From positions 5,332,001 to 5,396,000 of the forward strand of contig JAPVLO010000056.1 in assembly GCA_027257055.1 (NCBI GenBank): a stretch of 64,000 bases of DNA, in the 5' to 3' direction. The notes beneath the pieces were generated by a model. It was given only the letters and a program-made list of their open reading frames with translations, was not told the origin of the DNA and ran no database searches. Below, one piece after another: positions 24,076 through 36,662 of the stretch. Position 1 is the first letter of the stretch. The number at the start of each line of letters is the position of its first letter. The DNA comes from Cephalopachus bancanus (taxonomy: Eukaryota; Chordata; Mammalia; Primates; Tarsiidae). Made by a program: the position numbers and the translations under genes.

Positions 24076-24718
24076 ATGTAGGCACTCATACATATATGTA
24101 TAAGGATAAGGAAGAGCTTTTGCTTACAAGAGAATGCTGTGTGCCAGCTGGTAGATGTGAGGGAGTGGTGAACCTGAAAAATCACGATTTTATCCTATCA
24201 TCCTAATGAAGACTGAGTTAGGCAAGAATCGTTAATGGATGCTAAATCTAAGGGAACATTTTGATGAGGAGCAAGACATTTTCATGATCTTAAAGTGTCT
24301 CTTTACCGATTGCTTCTTACTTACAAAGTAAAAAAAATAAGCACGCTTACCGTGGAGATATGGAGCACTAAGACCAGGGAGTAAAAGTAAACATCACCAG
24401 TGAGGGCTCATCCTTTGCCTCTGGTTTAGATACCCAGGTAACAATACAGAGTCATGTATGTAGTATTCTAGGCCGGAACACACAAACTTCATCTATGCAT
24501 GAGAGAACATCAGATAGGCTTCAAATAAGGAATAGTCTGCTAAAAAAGTGAAGGAACGGGCTGACCGTATTCTCCAAATGCAATGTTTTAAAAGAAAAAG
24601 AACAACTGGGGAATGTTCCTGTTTAACTCGTCCCCTGTTAGCCTGGGAATACTCACTGGTAGTTACATGCATTATGACCTCATACAACTTTATTCTCACA
24701 TGGCTTATAAAATATTAT

Positions 24719-24720
24719 GC

Positions 24721-24785
<65 letters not shown>
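24719..24785 (+). repeat. (AT)n(AG)n compound microsatellite
   Basis: About 14 AT units then about 19 AG units, followed by further AT-rich and A/G-rich tracts to 25140. Confidence 0.95.
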
Positions 24786-24790
<5 letters not shown>

Positions 24791-25744
24791 GTATATATCA
24801 GGGGCACTAAAAATGTATATACATTTTACAAGATGTTATCTATACATTACTTTTAGTTTGCCATAATCAGAAGTAGCTGGATGCCGATGATAACCACTTT
24901 GAGCACCTCTTGTAATTACAGAAGTCAAACGTCACTTGTATTCATCTTTTGCTATTGGTATATATTATGTATTACAATTTTGATACAGTTGTTTCCTTTC
25001 TTAAAATGTCTATACATTTTTGACACCCTCCGTATATGCTTATATATGTATATTATATACATATGCCCATCTATGTAACTACACATATATATGGGGAGAG
25101 AGAGAACAAGAAAGAAAGAGAAAAAGAGAAAGAGAAAAAGCTTCAAGTGAAAAAACAAATGGCAAATAGTTTAAAATGCTAATAGCAGGTGAAAATAGGA
25201 AAAAGTACACATGGTATAATATATACTATCCTTATTATATATTTTCTGTAAGTTTGAAATCCTTTTCGAACAAAAAGCAGAACAGAAAAGAAAAAAGAAC
25301 ACTCAAATTTCTGCAGAGCCATTGAGTGGATCAGAGCTGGAGATGGTCATGGGAAAGTTTATATTGGATGTTCCATCTGAATTTGAAGTTATTATGTGCT
25401 CTTGAATGCAATAAACTCAGACATGTCTTTCGTCTGCTGTTACCTTTGAACTTAGGTATATGAATACAGTGTTTTAGAAAGAGGAGAGGACTGTTTTATT
25501 GAATGTTTGTGTCCCTGGCTATGTTTTTGTCTTTCTATCCAAACTCATTTTAATAGATGAAGTAATTTGCAAGAAACAACAGGTATTTCTTTGCCTTGGT
25601 GTGATACAGTGTACAGGTTTCCTGAATGCTAATTAATTCTAACTTACTTTACCTGCTGTTTCAAAGTCTGGCAACTTATATTTATCATCTAAATGACAGC
25701 TGTTTCCAACCTCTTCTTGAAAAAAATAAAAAGTATTTTTTAAA

Positions 25745-26250
25745 GAGGTATGTAGCAGTTTAAAACATGCTGCAAATTATCTAACTCTCCTTCCAGTGAG
25801 TGGTGGAATCTCTATGTCCCCTCCCCTTTAATCTGCTAATTGGTAGAATAGTAAGGGACAGCTGAAGTAGCATTTAGTGACTTCTGAAGCTGGGTCATGA
25901 GAGGCATGCATCTTCTGCTTGGCTCTCAGCACATTTTTATTTTAGCACCGAACTACCACATAAAAGACTCTACCACCTTCAGGTCACCCAAGTGACCCAT
26001 TCAGAAGGCTCATGTAGAAAAATCCCTACAACTTCTTGGAGAGCTATGCCTGGCCTGCCCCCCATCATTCCTGCTTCAGCACAACTTGATTAAAACTACA
26101 TGACAGACCCCTAAGCCAGAGCCTCCCACCTGGGTGCTTCCAAAATTCTTGGCCCACAGCAACTGTAAGAGACAGCAAAATGGTTGTTTTTGTTTTAAAG
26201 CAGTAAGGTTTGAGATGATTTACTCAGCACAGCAATAGATCACCATCTCA
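25745..26250 (+). mobile_element. MLT1-like LTR (ERVL-MaLR), degraded
   Basis: Ends with cagcaactgtaagagacagc, ttgttttaaagcagtaaggt and cacagcaatagatcacc, an altered form of the familiar MaLR end. The 3' end is also part of the 26.2/28.3-kb duplication. Confidence 0.5.
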
Positions 26251-26504
26251 TAGAGAGAAAGAAGATGGAGGTATTAACAGATAGGAGAGAGCTGAACAAT
26301 AGGATTTGTTGAAGGGGAAAAGCAGCAAAAAGAAATTGAATTCACACTGCAGAACCTCAGAAAGATCTACAAGTTGGAGGTCCGATTACCAAGGAAGGTT
26401 GGGGTAAGGCATGATGAGGCTAGGAGTGCTGTATTCTTCTCGTTTCTCACTGTAAATAGGTCCTTCTATTTTTCTTTGCCATCAGACAGTTACCACTTCT
26501 TTAT
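26173..26504 (+). repeat. Local duplication 4, copy 1
   Basis: cagcaaaatggttgtttttg through gccatcagacagttaccact; covers the LTR 3' end plus about 240 bp of flank. Confidence 0.9.
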
Positions 26505-26681
26505 CCTGGTTAAGAAATAGGATGTGTGCTCTGTGGAGAAACTGAACCGAAAAACTCCAAACTTGGTGGCACCAGGCATAGCAGACTACGAGGGAGAGGT
26601 TCCACACTGAAACCGGGATGCTTTAGGTGAAAGACTATAGTGAAATACTCAGTTCCTTTCTACCCATAGCATTCAGTCCAT

Positions 26682-26984
26682 TTTCTTTTTTTGAGTTGGA
26701 GTCTCACTCTTTGTCACCCAGGCTGGAGTGCAGTGGCACGCTCACAGCCACTGCAGCCTCGACCTGCTGGGCTCAGGCGATCCTACCACCTCAGCCTTCC
26801 AAGAAGCTGGAACTACAGGCACATACCACCATGCCCAGCTAGCTTTTTTTTTTTGGTGATTTATTGTAGAGACGAAGTCTCACCAAGTTGCCCATGCTGG
26901 TCTCGAATCCCCAGGCGCAGGCAATCCTCTTGGCTTGGCCTCCAAAAGTGCTGGGATTACAGGCTGAGCCACCATGCCTGGTCC
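26682..26984 (-). mobile_element. Alu, full dimer
   Basis: tttttttgagttggagtctc to gagccaccatgcctggtc. Intermediate type. Confidence 0.9.
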
Positions 26985-27048
26985 CAACCCATTTTCAATT
27001 GCATCCTTCTTAACCATGATGAACAAGTAAGGAAAGTTCCACCACAAG

Positions 27049-27049
<1 letters not shown>

Positions 27050-27104
<55 letters not shown>
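27050..27104 (+). repeat. (CA)n microsatellite
   Basis: About 27 uninterrupted CA units. Confidence 0.95.
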
Positions 27105-27105
<1 letters not shown>

Positions 27106-27955
27106 AGGACATTAGTTTCTAGACTAAAAGGGTGTACTGAGTATCCAACACAATGAATGACCCACGCAATGCCACACTATTTTAAACTTTCAGAGCACCA
27201 CGGTACACAGATGACCCTAAAGCATTCCATAGGATGAAAATGAAAAAATATTCAAAGAATTGAATAGAACAATGGCATTAGTTTTCCAGAAGCTAGAAAA
27301 CTGTGGAGCAACACTATGAATATTGCCTTGGCCCACTTCTCAGCAAGATTTAAACTGATGGTAAGGACCACAGATCTCTCTGCTCTCTGCACAGTCTTTG
27401 AGTGTTTCTCTCTTTACGACCAAAAAAACTGTCTAAAATAATTGTTCTATGAAGACGTCCAGTGTTCTCGGATCTTCCCACATTACCTGGACCTATATAC
27501 CTTCTGTATATCCACTGATTTGGCAAACTTTCCACCTCTAACCAATGCCCTAACTCTTCCACCGTGCCCTTTGAGATTTACAATTTGTTATCAGCAAAAC
27601 ACTCCATATCTTTAACCTCCTGTCTGAATGAGTCCTTCACTTTTTTGCTCTAACTGAAACCAGGCTCTCCCCTGGAGATGTTGCTTTCCCCACAGACATT
27701 TGGCTACAGCCCTGTTAGTTGTCTTTGCCTTCTCATACCTTGAGTATCTGTGGAATTGGAGGTGGGCAGTTGTCTTGTGGTTCCTCAATCCTCCTTGCCA
27801 CTTGTCCCTTTCTTCCTGAAACATCACAATTCTTTGAAAGCACCCATTCACTCTACCCCGTGCTGCTGCAGTTATCCACCATCAAGCTAGTTGTCTGTGG
27901 CTCTTGTTCACCAATGAACTTGGCTTATTCTCTTTCCATATCTACTCTTAGAAAA
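27105..27955. other. Unassigned, possibly old LINE
   Basis: Pyrimidine-rich and similar in texture to 28642-29170. No exon; family not recognised. Confidence 0.35.
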
Positions 27956-28247
27956 AAATATTTTTGAGGTGGAGTCTCACTCTGTTGCCCAGGCTGGAGT
28001 GCAGTGGCACAATCACGGCCACCCCAGCGTTGACCTGCTGGGCTCCAGTGATCTTTCCACCTTAGCCTTCCAAGTAGCCGGAACAACAGGCATGCGCTAC
28101 CATGCCTGGATAATTCTTTTTTTATTTATTGTAGAGACAGGGTCTCGCCAAGTTGCCTGGGCTGGTCTTGAACCTGCGGGCTCAGGCAATTCACTTGCTT
28201 CGGCCTCCCAAAGTCCTGGGATTACAGGCTGAGCCACTGAACCTGGC
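27956..28247 (-). mobile_element. Alu, full dimer
   Basis: atatttttgaggtggagtct to gagccactgaacctggcc. It lies between the two copies of the 26.2/28.3-kb duplication. Confidence 0.9.
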
Positions 28248-28322
28248 CTCTATATCTACTCTTTTCATCATTTTTGATGACTTCCATATTACAGGGATGA
28301 TCCATTCACCACCTCCTTGAGT

Positions 28323-28641
28323 CAGCAAAATGATTGTTTTTGTTTTAAAACAATACGTTTTGAGACGATTTGTTCAACACAGCAATTAATAATCAGCTCA
28401 TGGAGAGAAAGAAGATGGAGGTATTAACAGAGAGAAGAGAACTGAACAATAGGACTTGTTGAAGGGCAATGGCAGCAAAAAGAAATTTTATTCACTCTGT
28501 AGAAGCTCAGAAAGATCTACAAGTTGGAGGACCAAGGAAGGTGGGGGTGAGGCATGAGGCTAGGAGTGTTCTTCTCACTTACGTACTGTAAATAAGTCCT
28601 TATTTTCCTTTGCCATCAGTTACCACTTCAATGATTTTATC
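28323..28641 (+). repeat. Local duplication 4, copy 2
   Basis: Direct repeat of 26173-26504, offset 2150 bp, with shared agaaagaagatggaggtatt and agaaagatctacaagttgga. Confidence 0.9.
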
Positions 28642-29714
28642 TTCTATTCACTTTAGCTTCACTTTTCTATGCTTTTACCCTAGACCATGCAATTATCTCT
28701 GTAGGAACAGCCTCCAAAAATATCAATTTTCATGATCTCATTCTCGTATCTTCCCAGTTTCTCTGATTTTCTCCCTTCAAACTTCACTTTTCTAAGGGCT
28801 CCACCCTCTATGTCACTCCAATTCATTCACCTCTCTCATACACTCACTTCTTATCCACATCCTATGACTTATAATTTTCATGGTTTTCTTATTTTTCTCC
28901 TGTTCCATTGACCCTGCTAAGACATATGCTCAGATTCCTCTTACCTTCTCTAGAATTTCCTGACTGCAACTGGACCTCTTCTCCTTTGAATCATTAATTT
29001 CTCTCCATATTAGATGTGTAAACGTGCCTTCATATTATCCAACATGAACAAGAACATCTATTCACTCCATGTCCCTTCCCAGTTGTCTTATCCTATGTTC
29101 CTCGTAGAGTAAAACTCTTCAAAAGAATTTTTTAATATTTTCCAGCCCCATATTAGATTGAAAGTTCCTAGAAGCCAGGAATGTCTTAATTTGGGTTTCT
29201 CTTAAAGCAAACCCCAAGATAAAGATTTTAGTGCAAGAAGTTTATTTGGAAAGGGTAGAGGACAATGGCAGGGAAGTGAGGCAGTGTCACAGGGAGAGGA
29301 GAACTGCCAGTCAAGGATGTATTATTAGGCTAGCTATCACAGTGGAGGACTGGAACTGATTCTATTGGAGAAACTCTGGAAAATGGAGTGAAACAAATGC
29401 TGTAGAGTTGTCTCCCCCGCCCCCCCGCCCACCCCATGTCCGCAAGAGAAGAGAGAGCTGGGGTAATCATACAAATTGACTTCTCTAAGCCATTGACTGG
29501 GGGGTGCTGCTGGTAGATGTCAATTTCACGGCACTTTCCAGATGTCGATATGCAGTGAAAAGTACTCTGAGACACACTGAGAGGTCCAAGGCACCGACTG
29601 TGTCTAATATATAGGAGGCTTATCAATCTTTTGACTGCATACTCAGAAACTAGAGGAAGCTTGAAAGTTTAATAGAGGTTTCATAAACATTTTTGGAATG
29701 AATACCATCCACAC
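28642..29714. other. Unassigned, possibly old LINE/LTR relics
   Basis: 28642-29170 is C/T-rich; 29180-29300 has gtttctcttaaagcaaaccc and aagtttatttggaaagggta, reminiscent of an old repeat end. A C-run lies at 29415-29433. Confidence 0.35.
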
Positions 29715-29931
29715 TACCAATCCAGACTAAAGATAGATTTGATAAAGATATCAAGACTATTCGATGAGGAAAGAATAGTTTTTCCAACACATGGTACACC
29801 TGGATATCCATATCCAAAAGGATGACTTTGGACTTCTATCTCATACCAGTAGGCAAAAATTAACTCAAAGTGGATTGTATCCCTAAATGTAAGTGCTAAA
29901 GCTATACAACTCTTAGAAGGGAACATGGAGG

Positions 29932-30060
29932 CCCGGCGCGATGGCTCAGCCTGTAATCCTAGCACTTTGGGAGACCGAGGCAAGTGGATTGCCTGAGCCC
30001 ACGGGTTCGAGACCAGCCCAGGCAACTTGGCGAGACTACCTCTTTACAAGAAAAAAAAAA
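29932..30060 (+). mobile_element. Alu left monomer only, with own poly(A)
   Basis: The left arm ends at cctctttacaag followed by A11. It is flanked by gggaacatgga (29920-29931 region) and gagaacatgga, so it appears to have inserted as a monomer-length RNA. Confidence 0.75.
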
Positions 30061-30260
30061 GGAGAGAACATGGAAATAAATCTTCATAATCTTGCGTTAG
30101 GCAACGATTTCTTAGAAACAATGCCTAAAGTAACAACTGATTCAAGGAAACAAATAATAAACTGGGCTTCATTCAAATGAAAAGCTTTTGTGTTTGAATG
30201 ACACCAATAAAAAAGAGCAAAGACAACTTACAGATTGGAAGAAAATATTTGCGAATCATG

Positions 30261-30804
30261 CAAGGGGGAACTCCAAAAAAATTGGAATTATCTTTCAGGG
30301 GGTGGGCTCCTTGTAGTACTGGCTTCTGCCGCTAGTTGAGTGTGCTAGGAAGCCATTGGCATCAGTGTACCAGCTGATGAGAGTTTGCATTTGGGTTCAA
30401 TGAGTTTTTTGGGGGGGACATTCTTTCAACGTGTTTGCCCACTTCATGATGGGTTATTTATAAGCTCACCTGCCCACACTGCTGAATGTTCAGCAGTTTT
30501 TGGCCAAAAATGGCATGACCCCCAGGCCCCACCCTCCCTATTTACCCAGTCTTGCCCTGTGAAAAAAGTCCTCAAAGGGAAGTGTTTTGCTGATGTGAAA
30601 GAGGTGAAAAAAAAAATATGGCAGAAGCACTAAAAGACATCAAAACTGATGAGCTTAAAAATGGTTTTCAGCAGTGGAAAAAGCATCTTGATATGTTTAT
30701 TGCACCAAACGGAAAGTACGTTGAAGGCGATGGACATTTAAACATGTAAGCAAAAACCACACAATTTTTTATAAATGAATTCTGGTTTTTTGGGGTCCCC
30801 CCTC
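30261..30804 (+). mobile_element. Tc1/mariner element, family B copy 1 (non-autonomous)
   Basis: Ends are CAAGGGGGAACTCC... on the left and the complement of ...GGGGTCCCCCCTC on the right, followed inward on both sides by A-rich AAAAAA(N)GGAAT-type terminal repeat. The interior retains 5' leader sequence and the transposase C-terminus in broken frames (PAHTAECSAVF, VKKVLKGKCFADVKEVKKK). It interrupts an L1 whose sequence continues on both sides, so it inserted after that L1. Confidence 0.8.
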
Positions 30805-31640
30805 ATATACCTAAATAGAGATTTAGCTCCCATAAATAAGCCTCATAACTCAATAAAAAGAAGGCAAACAATTCAGTTAAAAATGAGCAAAGGATTTAAA
30901 TAGCTACTTTCCCCTCAAAGATGTATGACTGGCCATAAAGCATTAACGATGCTCAATATCATTAGTTATTAGGGAAATGCAAATCAAAACCACAATGAGA
31001 TATTATTTCACACCCATTGGAATAGCTATGATTTTTAAAAGACATACAATTAAAGTATCGCTGAGGATGTGTACAGAATAAAATCTGTATACATTTCTGG
31101 TGGGAATGAAAAACAGTGAAGCCATTTTTGAAAACAGTCTGGCAGTTCCACAAGATCTTAAGCAGAGTTACCATAGAACCCAGAAATCCCACTGCTATGT
31201 ATAATGAGAACTAACCAATTTTACATGAATGCTTATAGAGGCGTTATTTAGAGTAACCAAAGAGTGGAAACAACCAAATGTTCATCAACTAATAAATGAA
31301 TGAACAAAAAGTGTCATATACATACAACTGATTATTATTTGTCAACGAAAAGAAATGAGATACTGATACATAATGCAAAATAGTTAAACCTCAAGAATGT
31401 TATGCTTACTGAAGGAAGCCAGACACAAAAGGTCGCATATTGATTTTATATGAAATTTACAGAATGGGCAAATCCATAGAGACTGGGGGGAGAGGGGAGG
31501 TGGCGAATAAGGAGTGATGCTAAGGGGTAAGGGATTTCTTTTTTGCAGTGACCAGATGTTCTCGAAGTTCATTATGATGACGGTTGCACAACTTTGTAAA
31601 TGTGCTAAAAACATTTTATTGTATACCTTAGACAGGTACA

Positions 31641-32100
31641 TCATTTTTAATTTTAGAATCATGGGGTACATGCGAGGATTTTATGACAGGCATATTGCAT
31701 GAAGGTGAGGTTTGGGCTTCTGATATCCTGCCCTCCCTCCCCCCACCCGTGGTGAGCATGGCACCTAGTGGGTGCTTTCAGACCCCTTATTCCCCTTCCC
31801 TCTCTCCCTCCTTTAGCAGTGCCCGGTGTTCCCATCTTTGTGCCTGTGTGTGCCCAGTGTTTAGTACCCACTTATGAGCGAGAACATGCGGTATTCAGTT
31901 TTCTGTTTCTGTGATAATTCACTTAGAATGATGGCTTCCAGTTGCACACATGTTGCTGCGAATGCCAAGATTTTGTTACTTTTTAAGGCTGTGTAGTATT
32001 CCATAGTGTATGTGCCACCTTTTCTTTATTTAGTCTACTATTGATGGGCATCTGGGTTGGTTCCATGTTTTTGTATTGTGATCAGTGTTCCATGACACTT
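31641..32100 (-). mobile_element. L1 3' end, antisense
   Basis: Contains atcatggggtacatgcgagg, tatgagcgagaacatgcggt and tgtgtagtattccatagtgt, the backwards L1 3' end, abutting the sense L1 at 29715-31640. Confidence 0.7.
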
Positions 32101-32289
32101 AGCTCCACTGTGGGGTAAACAATCCAATTATCTCATCAGTCTCTGAAAAAAAGTTCATTCTGGCTCTTTGCAACCATTCAGTTTCCGAGTACTCTTCTGT
32201 TTTTCTCAATGATATAGAAAATGACTCCAATGAATGAGAATAGACAATATACTATCTTTTTTGATGTTTTAATACTTTTAAAAAATGTC

Positions 32290-33230
32290 CCATTTTAGCC
32301 AGAATATTTTGTCTTTAAACAGCTTTATTGAGATATAATTTATATTGAGATATAATTCACATATGTATAGTCTCACATTGATTCATGCAGTTCATCTAAA
32401 TACAGTGTATAATGCAATGCTTTTTTCTGAGTTGGAGTCTCACTTTGCCACCCAGGCTGGTGTGCAGTGGCACGCTCACGGCCACCAGTCTCGACCTGCG
32501 GGGCTCAGGCGATCCTTCTGCCTCGGCATTCCAAGTAGCCAGAACTACAGGTGCACGCTACCATGCCCAGCTAATTTTTTGATTTATTGTAGAGATGAGG
32601 TGTCATCATGTTGCCCAGTCTTGAACCCACAGGCTCAGGCAATCTTCTCGCCTCGACCTCTCAAAGTGCTGGGATTATAGGCTTGAGCCACTGCGCCCGG
32701 TCAATGCAATGTTTTTTGATATTACATTATTCCTTTTTTAATTTGTGGCAAAATATGTACACATAAAATTTGCCATTTTAACGTTTAAAGTATACAATTT
32801 AGTGGTATTAATTACATTTATGATGGAGTACAACTACCATCATTTCGAATTCCAAAACTTTTTTATCACCCCAAACAGGAACTCTGTACCCATTAAACTG
32901 TAACTCCTCCCTTAACATTTGGTAGCCTCTAATCTACTTTCTGTCTTTAAATTTTTTCCTATTTTAGATTTTCATGAAAGGAGAAACATACATAAACTCT
33001 TTTGAGACTGGCTTATTTCACTTAGCATAATGCTTTCAACATTCATCCATGTTGCAGTATATATCAGAACATCATTCGTTTTTATGGACAAATAACATTC
33101 CATTGTATGGATATCCACATTTTGTTAATCCATTCATCGATCGACAGACATCTGGATTATTTTCACCCTTTAGCTATTGTGATTATCGCTGCTAAGAACA
33201 TTGATGTTCTGGTATCTGTTTGAATTTCCG
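32290..33230 (-). mobile_element. Older L1 3' region, antisense, split by an Alu
   Basis: cagctttattgagatataat, acttagcataatgctttcaa and attccattgtatggatatcc are typical of reversed older L1 3' ends. An Alu sits at 32424-32702 with flanking repeats aatgcaatg. Confidence 0.65.
32424..32702 (-). mobile_element. Alu, in an older L1
   Basis: Direct repeats aatgcaatg flank it (about 32412-32420; 32703-32711). Full dimer with small gaps. Confidence 0.9.
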
Positions 33231-34149
33231 CTTTCAGTAGAGACGCATCTTAGAATATAAAATCTGTGAAACTGGGAGTCAGGAGGCCTCAAGTGCAGCC
33301 CTGGGCATGTCTCTGAATCCACAGGAGAGGGCCAGGTTGGAAATGTAGATTAGGAAACAGCTAACGTAGGGGCTATGTAAAGACACAGTTTAGATGAAAT
33401 CAACTAGACTGAGTATAGGCATAGGAGAACAGAGTTCAGAAGGGTTGGCATAGGAGAACAGAGTTCAGAAAGCTAAACCCTCGGCTACTCCAATTCAATG
33501 ACACTAACACAAGAAGAGATTGATGATGTTTGTGAGAACAGACAGAGAATAAACGATACAGTGATGATCATTTGTTATCAGAGTGGTCCAACTTCTGCTT
33601 AGTTGACAACATGGACCTTCCCAAATACCCCTTTGCTGTGCTTGCGATGTGGTCATCCTAGGATCAGCACCTCAGCACAGCAGTGACCTGTGGTGGTGAA
33701 CTTGGTGTTGTGGCGTTACTGGGGTGTATGTAAATTCTGATGACCATGAGGCATTATGTCTTTGTGTTGGGTAAATTGTGGAATGATGGGTAAGCTCCCA
33801 TACCATTGCCACGTGGCAGGGTTAACTTGCTTGTGGAGAGTTGTGACGTTTAAGATCGATGCAACCACCTGCCGTGTATCATGGATCCTACTTGTCCTGT
33901 TGTTAGTTGGTCCGGGAGCAAGATGGTAGTAAAAAATACCATTGATTAAGCTTGCTTCTTAGCCTGGTGATAATGTAAGCTCAGCCCCGTCTTCTCATAA
34001 TGCTGACTCAGCGTTTCATGACAGCTTTTGTCTCCTCCCTCAATGCTACCTTCCTCCAAAGGCCATCCTAGGCATTCTTTACTTATATCCCTTCATGGAG
34101 ACATTTATGAAAGACTTGCAATGTCCTGGATTCTTTAAAAATACTTACA
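33231..34149. other. Unique sequence
   Basis: Holds the 29-bp tandem duplication; otherwise no feature recognised. Confidence 0.5.
33418..33475 (+). repeat. Tandem duplication, 29-bp unit x2
   Basis: ggcataggagaacagagttc followed by agaagggtt occurs twice in succession with a small difference at the end. Confidence 0.85.
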
Positions 34150-34345
34150 GTTTCGTTTAATGGAATCATCACAGCAACCCTGGTGTAGCTATTTCTTATT
34201 CTTACCGTTCCCAGTTTACAGATGAGGAAACTGACGATCAGGAGGGCCACGCAGCTGGTAAATGGCAGAACTGGGACCCAAACACAGGCTTTGGCTCCCA
34301 GGCTTGCGTTCTTTTGCTTTATTGCACTGTTTTAGCCTAATGCCA
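34150..34345 (-). mobile_element. MIR, antisense
   Basis: cagatgaggaaactgacgat, ctggtaaatggcagaactgg and ttgctttattgcactgtttt follow reversed MIR order. Confidence 0.8.
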
Positions 34346-35769
34346 TACGTAATGTGTTATGTGCAAACATGCAATAAAACTGTTGGTGGTAAGTAGGTTT
34401 TACTGGGGAAAATGTAGGTGGGGCTGCTTTTTGTTTGTTTTTTGTTTTTTGGCAAAAAAGCAGTCAGATTTCTTCAGTAGATCTATCTTTTCAAAAAAGA
34501 TTAAGTGGCAATAGAAGAAGATAAAAGCTATCTGTGCCTGTCTTTACACATCAACTAATCTGGTTGCATTCACTTGGGAGGAAAAAGGTAAGTCAGGTAC
34601 ATTTTCATCCATATCACCAAGCTGGACGCCTTTGATTAATTTTTTACTTTCTGGGTGGTTGTTTATTCATCATGAAGTCATGGCCTTTCCGTCTCAGATA
34701 GGGTTGGTGGTGGGTGGTTGAAAGGCACAAGTTATTTGGATTAAGGAAATCTAAGCTTTTCAGGCAAAACTACACCCCAAACCAATCGCTTTGCTTTTAC
34801 GACGTATCTCCAACCTTCCTATCTTTCTTCCCTTGAAATATGACCTTGGCTTCCATCTCTGAAGCAGCCAGCCTTTGAGCAGATGTAGTCGTACGGTTTA
34901 GGCTGAGAACTCCAGATACAAAAGCTTACACGAGTTTTAAGAATGAGCTGAGATAACTACTAAAGAAAGCTCTTGCTGGAGAAGCCACAAAGCCAGGAAC
35001 AAATCTCCAGGCCATGTAATCACAAGGGGTTTATGCAAACCTCTTAGAGGAGGTTTACACAAATATACATCCAATTTCCTCTTTGGAAAGGCTGTTCCTT
35101 TCCAATGAGTCAGTGTTTAACAGAGCTTGGCAAAGCATGAGCCTGTCGGCAGGAAGATGGGGTTTTAAAACTCGACCTATTCTTTAAAGGAGAAAATAAC
35201 CCTTAAGCTGCATTAACATGGCATGCCACAAGCAGCAGGGATGGGGATTCTGTTATCAAGGGGTTCTCTGGACTGCGCTTCCTTTCCAGGCCGCCGGGCC
35301 TCCGCCTGCCTGCACCTGCCTTGTTATCTGCCTCCCGCAGATGAGACTTGCCTTTGTGTGGGCCGCCTCTCTGAGCATGTATCTGTGAGCAGGGCTGGGC
35401 TTTCCGAGCTCTAATTTTGAATGAGATGGAAGACACACTCAGCAAAGCCTCTGCCTCCCGTGTCTCAGTTGTGGGATCAAGTTCATTTCACGTCCCTCTC
35501 TCCTGCGAAGAAATGGGCCCGGTTGTGGGTGGACATGGGCAGGGCTGGGAGAGGTTAGGCTGTAGCATGCCATTTGTAAGTACTGAAACACTGGCCTTTT
35601 AAATAAAGCTGGAAAATTGTTTTATTAGTAGTTCTATAAATCTGAAATTGAAATTTTTTGTGTCTTGAGATCAACATTCAAGACTCAAGTTTTTAAATGT
35701 ATATGAACAGGTAAACCACAGGCAGGACGGTCTATCAGCTTGGCCATGCCTGTGAGTCTCACAGGTAGT
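34346..35769. promoter_or_regulatory. Unique, transposon-free block; candidate enhancer
   Basis: About 1.4 kb without recognised transposons. Near 35038-35056 aaacctc and gaggttt form an inverted repeat; an AP-1 site TGAGTCA lies at 35106-35112 and forkhead-like tttacaca nearby. No exon could be supported. The enhancer role is inferred only from motif density and absence of repeats. Confidence 0.3.
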
Positions 35770-36006
35770 GATAGTTTTTATTAAAAAATTCAGAATCCTG
35801 GGTACAAGTGCACGTTTGTTACATGGACATATTATGTAGTGGTGGGGATTGATTTCAGGTGGTCCATTGCCCAGATAGTGAAATTGCACCTGGTGGGTAA
35901 TTTCTGAACCCTAATCTCCCCCCCTACCTCTCCTCTTATTGGTGTCCCCAGTGTCTATTATGTCCACCTTTCACAAAGCTTCTATTGCAATTCTTCTCTG
36001 TTCCCC
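35770..36006 (-). mobile_element. L1 3' end, antisense
   Basis: Contains tcctgggtacaagtgcacgt, gttacatggacatattatgt and ctcccccc-rich 3' UTR sequence in reverse. 5'-truncated. Confidence 0.65.
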
Positions 36007-36324
36007 CAAATGAGTGGAATGTGGACTGGAAGTGATGCGAGTAATTCTGTATTGGGATCTCCACCTGTGATTATCGCATTGGAAGAAACTGATGAGTCAG
36101 ACATAGCTTATTTGAAACCAATACTGATGCTCTTGAGAAAGACTTCGTGGTGCCTCATCCTTTTCCCTTCCCCAGAAGAGATTTTTAAAAAAAAATCTCC
36201 TAAGGAAAATAAGCCAGACACCAAAACAAACAAACAAACAAAACGGAGAAATAAAGAAAGAGAAAACAAACAAAAAGATGAAATAAAAAAAAATCTCCAA
36301 AGTTACCAAACAAGAAATGGAATT

Positions 36325-36372
36325 ATTTGAATCAGATGAAATTGAAATCAGATGAAAATCAGATGAAAATGC
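36325..36372 (+). repeat. Short tandem repeat, atcagatgaaa x3-4
   Basis: Units atcagatgaaa(n) repeat at the right flank of an A-rich, AAAC-repeat stretch (36180-36300). Confidence 0.8.
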
Positions 36373-36380
36373 TTGGACTT

Positions 36381-36662
36381 ATTTTATTTATCCATCTTTG
36401 AGTCAAGGTCTCATTCTGTGGCCCAGGTTGGAATGCAGTGGCATAATCGTGGTTCAGGTAATCCTCCTCCCTCCTCACCCTCCAAGTAACTGGGATCACA
36501 GTCGCGGGCCATCACGTCCTGCTAATTTTTTGATATTTTTTTGGTAGGGACAGAGTCTCCCTAAGTTGCCTAGGCTGGCCTTGAACCACTGGGCTCAAGC
36601 AGTCCTCCTGCCTTGGCCTCCCAAAGTGCTGGGAATAAAGGCGTGAACTACCGCGCCTGGCC
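36381..36662 (-). mobile_element. Alu, old J-like type
   Basis: ctttgagtcaaggtctcatt to cgcgcctggcc, with ancestral middle ttgaaccactgggctcaagc. Confidence 0.85.

Larger units (their letters stand above)
22991..25744. other. AT-rich unique DNA with microsatellites
   Basis: Outside the simple repeats listed separately, no gene, RNA or transposon could be supported. Confidence 0.5.
29715..31640 (+). mobile_element. L1 ORF2/3' region, sense, interrupted twice
   Basis: ORF2 sequence (ctcaaagtggattgtatccc; gaaaatatttgcgaatcatg; aaatgcaaatcaaaaccaca) continues across a half-Alu (29932-30060) and mariner family B copy 1 (30261-30804), giving the order L1 first, the others later. Frames are broken. 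Confidence 0.75.
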
